Shown: in pieces, positions 58,397 through 64,000 of the stretch
How the letters are laid out: each line of letters starts with the position of its first letter
How positions within the stretch are numbered: position 1 is the first letter of the stretch
Source of the DNA: Siphonodentalium dalli
Taxonomy: Eukaryota > Mollusca > Scaphopoda > Gadilida > Siphonodentaliidae
Length of the DNA: 64,000 nucleotides
Direction of reading: 5' to 3'
NCBI GenBank assembly: GCA_032622095.1
Contig: CP136069.1
Location: forward strand, 6,586,036 to 6,650,035
Program-made: the position numbers and the translations under genes
The notes under the pieces: generated by a model
The model's database searches: none
The model's input: the letters and a program-made list of their open reading frames with translations, nothing else
What the model was told of the DNA's origin: nothing

Positions 58397-58728
58397 CCCT
58401 TTACCCAACAAACCGGCCAAAACCGGCCTAATAAAGCTTCAACAGCCTAAAATATATTCGGTCTGTCTCAATAGAACCATACAAATATGGATATCATTGG
58501 AACCGGCTCCTTGACCACATTGTGATAGTTACAGTTATGCCCTGTGCCAATACATTCTCTTATATATGCGAGTCGACCATAGGTCGCCTCGCATATATAA
58601 GAGAATGCATTGGCCTAAAATAAATCTTGTTAAGCCAATGCATTCTCTTATATATGCGAGGCGACCTATGGTCGACTCGCATATATAAGAGAATGCATTG
58701 GCACAGGGCCGTTCTGTTGGGTAAAGGG
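58397..58728. mobile_element. piggyBac-type MITE (332 bp)
   Basis: Terminal inverted repeats CCCTTTACCCAACA / TGTTGGGTAAAGGG are flanked by TTAA on both sides (58,393-58,396 and 58,729-58,732), the exact piggyBac target. The right half holds two inverted copies of a 67-base quasi-palindrome (58,548-58,618 and 58,634-58,705). It is built on CCAATGCATTCTCTTATATA and GCGAGGCGACC..GGTCGACTCGC, so each arm folds on itself and on the other. No transposase. Confidence 0.9.
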
Positions 58729-58732
58729 TTAA

Positions 58733-59199
58733 AAAGATACCCATGTTATGCCCCTTTGGTGCCAACTAGAATTTCTATAGAACACAGACAGAGAGACATT
58801 TGCAAACATAGATATAGATATATATATTAATACGCATACAAATTAAGGATGGTTTCCCTCTTCTCAGCAAGTTTATATAATTATGTCAGGGTATAAAATA
58901 ATGGATATGAACCGAGGACACTTGTCTGGAAAAGCTTCTACCAATGAGTTTCAATTGTATTTAGAATTTCTTATGACATTCTTGAAACAGTTTTATAAGC
59001 TATGTTTAGCAGAATGCGCGCGACCGTACCAAGAACGTACAAAGAGGGGGAAATTTATCTTGTTAATACCCAGCCAAGAGATTTACTGTGAAATACGATC
59101 GAAATAAATCATCTCATTATGACTTTATAGACAAATAGTATACCCCATCTTTAGTTTGGTCTGTATATATTCTTCACAAAATATCTCTTTGCAATCTAG
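58733..59199. other. Upstream flank or intron of the FN3 exon
   Basis: No family is recognised in the 74-codon plus-strand frame at 58,883-59,107. TTCTTCACAAAATATCTCTTTGCAATCTAG gives the pyrimidine tract and acceptor of the next exon. Confidence 0.5.
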
Positions 59200-59636
59200 A
59201 AACGCGATTTATAAAAAATGTTGTTGTGGTAATTGTGGCCCGGAAGAAATAGATCATCTTTATACGTTGAGTAAAAGATCTGTTCCAAGCATACGAACAG
59301 ATGACCGTATTGTAATCACGGGTTGCCCGGAGCCACCAGTCAGACTTAATGTTAGCGATATCACAGACTCATCCGCCACAATCGGATGGAAACAGGGACG
59401 CAATGTTGACGTCAGTGCTGAAAAATATGTCCTGGTTCATATACGGACTGAATCCACCTATTGGGAGCGGGTATCAAGGATAGAAGCCACATATGGAATG
59501 TGGATGGAAGTTCATGTGAATAACTTCACTCATAAGATCGCATAGCTTGTGAAGGTTGTTGCTATGAATGAGTACTCTACGCACAATAGATGTGGGGATG
59601 CCGTTACCCTCTCAATATTCACAACTGCTACTCAAG
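59200..59636 (+). CDS. FN3-domain exon with an in-frame TAG
   Basis: The acceptor CTTTGCAATCTAG precedes and GTATAT follows after CTACTCAAG. The frame reads KKCCCGNCGPEEIDHLY..., then a fibronectin III domain: GCPEPPVRLNVSDITDSSAT, IGWKQGRNVDVSAEKYVLVH, then VNNFTHKIA, a TAG (59,543-59,545), and on in the same frame LVKVVAMNEYSTHNRCGD and TLSIFTTATQ. The pattern P.PP..L.V.DIT..SA.I.W ... V.A.NEY is a full FN3 domain across the TAG, where a tyrosine would be normal. So the exon is genuine and the stop is a lesion, a sequence error or a polymorphism. It begins needing two bases and ends in phase 1, fitting the next exon. Confidence 0.75.
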
Positions 59637-60139
59637 GTATATATTCGGTCACTTTCACTCTGACTACGATGAATGCGTATATGGATTACTGGCCTCTGAT
59701 TAATGTTATCCAATTTCACGTTCATATGTATACCCTAGTCGGCACATTGGGTAAATTAGATGTGAGTCCAAATTGATTTAGAAGTTTTGGATCAGTATAC
59801 GATGTTTCTTTTTGAAACAATTATAATAAATTGTAGACACCACATATGAATTGTGGGTCAAAAATGTTAACAGCCAAAATGCAAGTCAATATCAACGACA
59901 TCAACACATTTATTCGGCATGAAATATCCGAGCAAAGTTCCAGAAATAATTGTGTTTATGTCGATTAGGGAATTTTTGTTGGAGTGGTGACTATATTAAG
60001 TTCAATGCCTGCCTATGGGATATCAGAGGCTTTTGAAATGTTTCCTAACATTTACATAACACACCACAATGTCCTAATGGAAACAAATTTCACATATCGC
60101 ATTCACTTAAAACTATGTTATTTTTATGTTCTGTCACAG
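59637..60139. other. Intron, nothing recognised
   Basis: A 503-bp AT-rich intron ending in TTTTTATGTTCTGTCACAG. Confidence 0.6.
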
Positions 60140-60274
60140 CTAAACCATTTGAGGACACAGGAGACTCTGCATCCATACTATCGGTCGGCGGACTAGCTGG
60201 AGCGGTTGTTGGTGCTATGGGTTTTGTTGCCTTCGTCTTTGTTGCTGGTATCATCCTTTATAGATTCGTCGGAA
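60140..60274 (+). CDS. Transmembrane exon
   Basis: Acceptor TGTTCTGTCACAG, donor GTAAGT. Two bases complete Ala from the FN3 exon (...TATQ A KPFEDTG), then a hydrophobic helix of about 25 residues: GGLAGAVVGAMGFVAFVFVA and GIILYRFVG. It ends in phase 1. The small-residue GG..G....G pattern suits a single-pass type I helix. The phase match on both sides supports the model. Confidence 0.82.
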
Positions 60275-60494
60275 GTAAGTTTTGGCTACATATATATTTT
60301 TCATATGAGTTATGTATATTATACAAGACTGCTAGTAGTTTATTACGTCAATGTGTACCCAGCAAAGACCCCCTAGTCATGTGCCTGTTCGTATATTAAC
60401 TCACAAAGCATTTGGTTCCCACTTCGGATAATAATTTCTTGGCGTTCAGGTTTCAGAGATTTGGGTCAACACTTATGTTTTGTATTTTTTGCAG

Positions 60495-60522
60495 AGAGAA
60501 GATGTCGAGATTCCAAAGAAGA
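60495..60522 (+). CDS. Cytoplasmic juxtamembrane exon (28 bp)
   Basis: TTTTTTGCAG precedes and GTAAGT follows. Joined in phase it reads KRRCRDSKE after the helix, a positively charged stop-transfer sequence as expected on the cytoplasmic side. It ends with two spare bases; the next exon is not recognised in the window. Such a short exon is called only because both splice sites are strong and the phase fits. Confidence 0.65.
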
Positions 60523-62462
60523 GTAAGTAGATTAAAATCAATGAACGTATTACAAAAAATTCCCGATATTTCAAAATGGATTTTCTCAAAATCTGTCAGA
60601 AATGTCTTTATCAAGCTTGTTGCAAACAATTAATGTGACACAATATTCAAGAACCATCAACCCGTTTGAAATTATAACCCCATCTACTACACTTATACGT
60701 CGTGAAAATATTTACAATTTTGCTGCTTTAATGTACCAAATAATTTCTGTAAAATTTAACATTTTTCAAGAGTGCTGTGTATATATGAAGGAGAGGAAAC
60801 TTTATTTTTCTTGATCAATGCCTGTTGATCTATAACGAGATGAGCTCTAGGTCTTGGGTCATCCGAATCACAGCAGATCGCAACATATATATATTTTTAA
60901 ATTAAGAAAGGTATCTGTTCATTATTGATTGTTTATTACACAATTACATGTTTGTACATACAGCTATACCGGTTTCAAAACTATTCAACTCTTCACGTCA
61001 GCAGTCACCTACCTCAGAGGAGAATTTCTTTTCCTTTTCTTTAAATATATATATGTCTGTCTGTCCGTCAGTTTGTCCCAAATTTTCTTCCATAATGTGG
61101 TGTGGTGACTCGAGATACCCTGGCGGATGTTATAACGGCTTTAGATTTTCTAAATTGTTATTTAAAAAAAAAAACAATTTAAAAACAATTATTTTGGTTA
61201 AACTGCACGAGCAAGGAGTTCAGTCTAAAATAATTTCAGATATTTCAGAACAAATTAATTTGATTCAAATACAAATAAATTTAATTTAATTAAAAACCAA
61301 ATCTGTGTTGTTATTGGACGAGGAGTTCAATTAAAAAAAAAATAATTTAAGTTTTTGATTGTGTCTTTATAAATTCCTAAACCATGGTTGTTAATCCGAA
61401 GCTTTGTGAAGGTTAGTCTAACGGCTATTACGGTATGTTATCCTGTATTTTATTGTCACTCTTCTATCTCGTCTGCGACAGCATACATGATAATATGTTA
61501 GGTTATCCCAATTTTTTTCGAATTAATGTCAAGACATGTTTCCCAATGTGGAATATTGCTGTTTATCTTACAATTTAGCTATATTTCCTCAAATACACAC
61601 GAAAACGCCTAGGCGGTTTCCGATCTTGTATCCTGGATGGCAACACGGATATCGTGGATGGCAACAGCTGGTGCACGTGCGTTTCGGCAACCGGCTTGCT
61701 TTCAAAACAAAACGTCTAAATAACCAATTAAAAGTCATAAAATAATATAACCGTGTGCTACGAACGTAAAATAATCAATACTTATTTCAATAAAGTGGAC
61801 AAAATGTGGAGACATGACCGAAAAAACAAAAAGATGTCATCCGAAAACGTGTTGGAATCCGAAAAGTTACGAACGTTACACATTGTTTACAGCGCGCACG
61901 AATACGGACTAATTTGACAAATTCTATTTCAGCGAAGTAGGGAATTCCCCGTAATTCATACTGTCTTGAACAAAAGCTACTGACCGCATCGTTTATTCGA
62001 TAAACTACAGAAGTGAAAATCAAATTAATTTTATATTATGTTAAGGACATAAAACAGAATACTTACGAAAAGTCCGCAATTTATTGCATTTCCTCTAAAT
62101 GAATTTAATGGGTGATTTTAGTGCGAGTCAGAAATCGATTGTTGAAGTGTCAGAAAGTTCAAAATTCACCAAAACTCTGATTGGACAGTCATCTCCGGCA
62201 ATGCCTCTCGCCAACACTATCACTATCCCAAGGAGAATGCACCATAAAATATTACAATTATCCTGTTAAAAGCTCATCTTTGAATTTTAATCGGATTCCA
62301 GGCAAAGTGAAATTGAATAGTGACGTGAATTTCTCAGAATTTGACTTATCACAACGTCGCGTGCTGAGAATTGTGTACTGTGTGTGTTGCGCGTAATAAA
62401 ATAGTTCCTGTTTTAAATTGCGCTTTATTGATTTTGTTATGGGACGATTTGTAAGATAAATT
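60523..62462. other. Downstream intron or flank, nothing firm
   Basis: AT-rich with a short TCTG tract at 61,053-61,070 and an A run at 61,165-61,175. TTCACGTCAG (60,998) could be an acceptor, but the frame after it soon stops. No gene is called. Confidence 0.45.
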
Positions 62463-62621
62463 GGTTATCATCACCCTGTGGGTTTCCGAGATCCGTATTC
62501 AAGTCTCGCTGCCTTCTCTGGACTGTCTATCGACTCGTCATGCGGACTCGTCGATAGGCTGCCCAGAGAAGGCAGCTCGACTTGAATACGGATCTCAGAA
62601 ACACACATGGTGGTGATAACC
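62463..62621. repeat. Long hairpin (159 bp)
   Basis: Arms GGTTATCATCACC ... GAGATCCGTATTCAAGTC..GCTGCCTTCTCTGG are inverted to CCAGAGAAGGCAGC..GACTTGAATACGGATCTC ... GGTGGTGATAACC, with few mismatches. The apex is CTATCGAC / GTCGATAG around GAGTCATGCGGACTC. Same size and plan as the hairpins at 16,757 and 34,128, but with unrelated arm sequence. Confidence 0.87.
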
Positions 62622-64000
62622 TATATATATTTAGGGACTTCCGAGTCAGTCAGACACTTATCTGGTATACTGCGATCGTCTGATACATTGTCATATTTGT
62701 AAAGACGATATTCTTAGTCAGTGGCCATGACTTTCGAATATTTAACTACACTATATATTGCTTTACAAAACAATGACGTGGAACTTCGATTGGGGTCATT
62801 GAATTTTGACTGGCAGAGTAAATAACACACAAACTGTGTTTAATTTCTTTTGTTATGGAGAGGCTTCTTGAGAAAGTCATTTGTAATAGTTGATACACAG
62901 TTATTGTCTACGATTCTGAAAGGTAATACAATTTCAAGATATTTATTAAAATTAGCAATATTAAGAATGAGATAATCATGCTTTAATTTTCAAAAAATTC
63001 ACTCCATAACTATTTTGTTTAGTAGTTAACTAACACATCAGTGTTTTTGGAATGCGTATCTTCCACTAACTCACGATTTCGTCTTCAAGTACATTCGAGA
63101 ATCGCTTGTTTTCACAGCAAATGACAAATAATTTTCTCGAAAGTGCATAGTATGGAAAATGTCCGTAAACAATTTCACGATTCTTCAGGCTGAGCGGTGA
63201 ATATTACCGTAAATATCGCTCGGTAACATCTATCGCAAACATTGGAAAATATCCCATGGTACCTATAGTGGAAAGTTAACATAATGTGTTTGAATGAGGT
63301 ATAACAACACAAATAACAATATGAACGCACAACCCACTGTGCGTGTCACTGCACGATGTGTGAATAACCACGGGGCCCTGGGAGGAAATACCAGATATTC
63401 CAATATATACTGCCAGTGTCAAGGTTCACAAGTCCTATTTTGGGGAAACACACCATCTATGATATTGCTCATATAATCTCGAAATCGTTCAAATCGGTCA
63501 CACTATATTTCAGTGTAAATTATTGGCCATGTAATTTCCCTTCTTTGACGTATAATTCCATAATATCAAACGAAGAGAAGTCGAGACATGGTACAGACAA
63601 CTTGCAATATCTGCTGGAAATTTTGGAGTAAAACGGGTCGTCAATCTCCCTGTCCCCTAATATCTTCAATAATTCTAAAACATTGTCAACTCAGACAAAA
63701 TATGTTCCAGTGCATGTTTTAAGACAAAACATTTTCTGTCGTTTGATATATAACATGATGAAGTCTATTTCAGCAAAGTCGACACATCGTACGGGGAAGT
63801 TCGGCAATTGCGATCGTAACAATTGAATTGGTATCCGTGTATAATCACTACTTACCGGACAGGGAAACTGACGACCGCTGTTCGTTCGTAGGTTTTGCTA
63901 GTTTTCGATACGATATATGGACTTCTCTTCGTTTGATACTATCGAATTATACACACAAAAATGAAAATACAAGGCGAATAAGTTGCAGTGAAATATATTG
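62622..64000. other. Window end; one inverted-repeat pair
   Basis: GTATAATTCCATAATATC followed by AAACGAAGAGAAGTC (63,550-63,583) is inverted at 63,922-63,955 (GACTTCTCTTCGTTTGATAC onward) with two or three mismatches. This suggests the ends of a roughly 405-bp element. No coding feature was recognised; a 60-codon frame at 63,294 has no family signature. Confidence 0.5.

Noticed and set aside
59511-59545. A tiny intron removing the TAG in the FN3 exon
   Set aside because: Candidate GT and AG sites are only about 30 bases apart, too short for a normal intron, and removal would delete conserved FN3 residues.
1-64000. tRNA or rRNA genes
   Set aside because: I saw no cloverleaf with A and B boxes and no conserved rRNA segments. 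A proper covariance-model scan could not be run.

Overview
The window is eukaryotic, intron-bearing, AT-rich DNA dominated by mobile elements and satellites. The element mix is Helitrons with a tandem core and tetranucleotide microsatellite, a Tx1/L1-type LINE, CR1-like LINE remnants, a Polinton-like remnant, foldback elements and a piggyBac MITE. Together with a VWD-domain gene this fits a marine invertebrate genome, perhaps a mollusc or other lophotrochozoan. That placement is inference only. No prokaryotic gene organisation is present, and most long open frames here are artefacts of tandem repeats.

Host genes (+ strand). Five exons at 16,662-34,750 join in consistent phase into 801 coding bases (267 codons) encoding a von Willebrand factor D domain like that of VWDE proteins. 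The gene is cut at the 5' side and the last exon seen ends in phase 0. A second exon group at 59,200-60,522 encodes a fibronectin III domain, a transmembrane helix and a basic cytoplasmic start. It may be the 3' part of the same gene or a separate receptor gene. The FN3 exon carries one in-frame TAG.

Layout. 133-5,240: nine head-to-tail non-autonomous Helitrons, forward. 6,500-8,995: a 290-bp repeat family, then a 93-bp satellite. 9,480-10,075: GACCTTGACC-type tandem repeats. 10,616-16,353: nine more Helitron units, reverse, with recent 667-bp and 1,031-bp duplications. 18,350-20,381: 82-bp satellite in a foldback. 20,670-29,477: an 8.8-kb foldback element inserted in a LINE endonuclease fragment, itself carrying a nested 2.15-kb foldback. 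30,675-31,041: MITE beside exon 3. 35,783-41,690: a third Helitron array (family B, reverse) interrupted by a young 1.6-kb LTR element (37,374-38,995). 42,086-43,700: two LINE remnants. 43,741-46,771: Polinton/Maverick-like remnant (packaging ATPase, zinc-finger acidic protein, zinc-finger PolB-N-terminal-like gene). 47,900-50,900: microsatellite and satellites. 50,940-51,706: long-TIR element. 53,316-57,799: L1/Tx1-like LINE with a 13-bp target duplication. 58,397-58,728: piggyBac MITE. 62,463-62,621: long hairpin.

The window reads as a very repeat-rich host gene (or two) whose introns have collected nested insertions. Several insertions can be ordered in time: LINE fragment, then giant foldback, then nested foldback; Helitron, then LTR element; degenerate satellite, then LINE.
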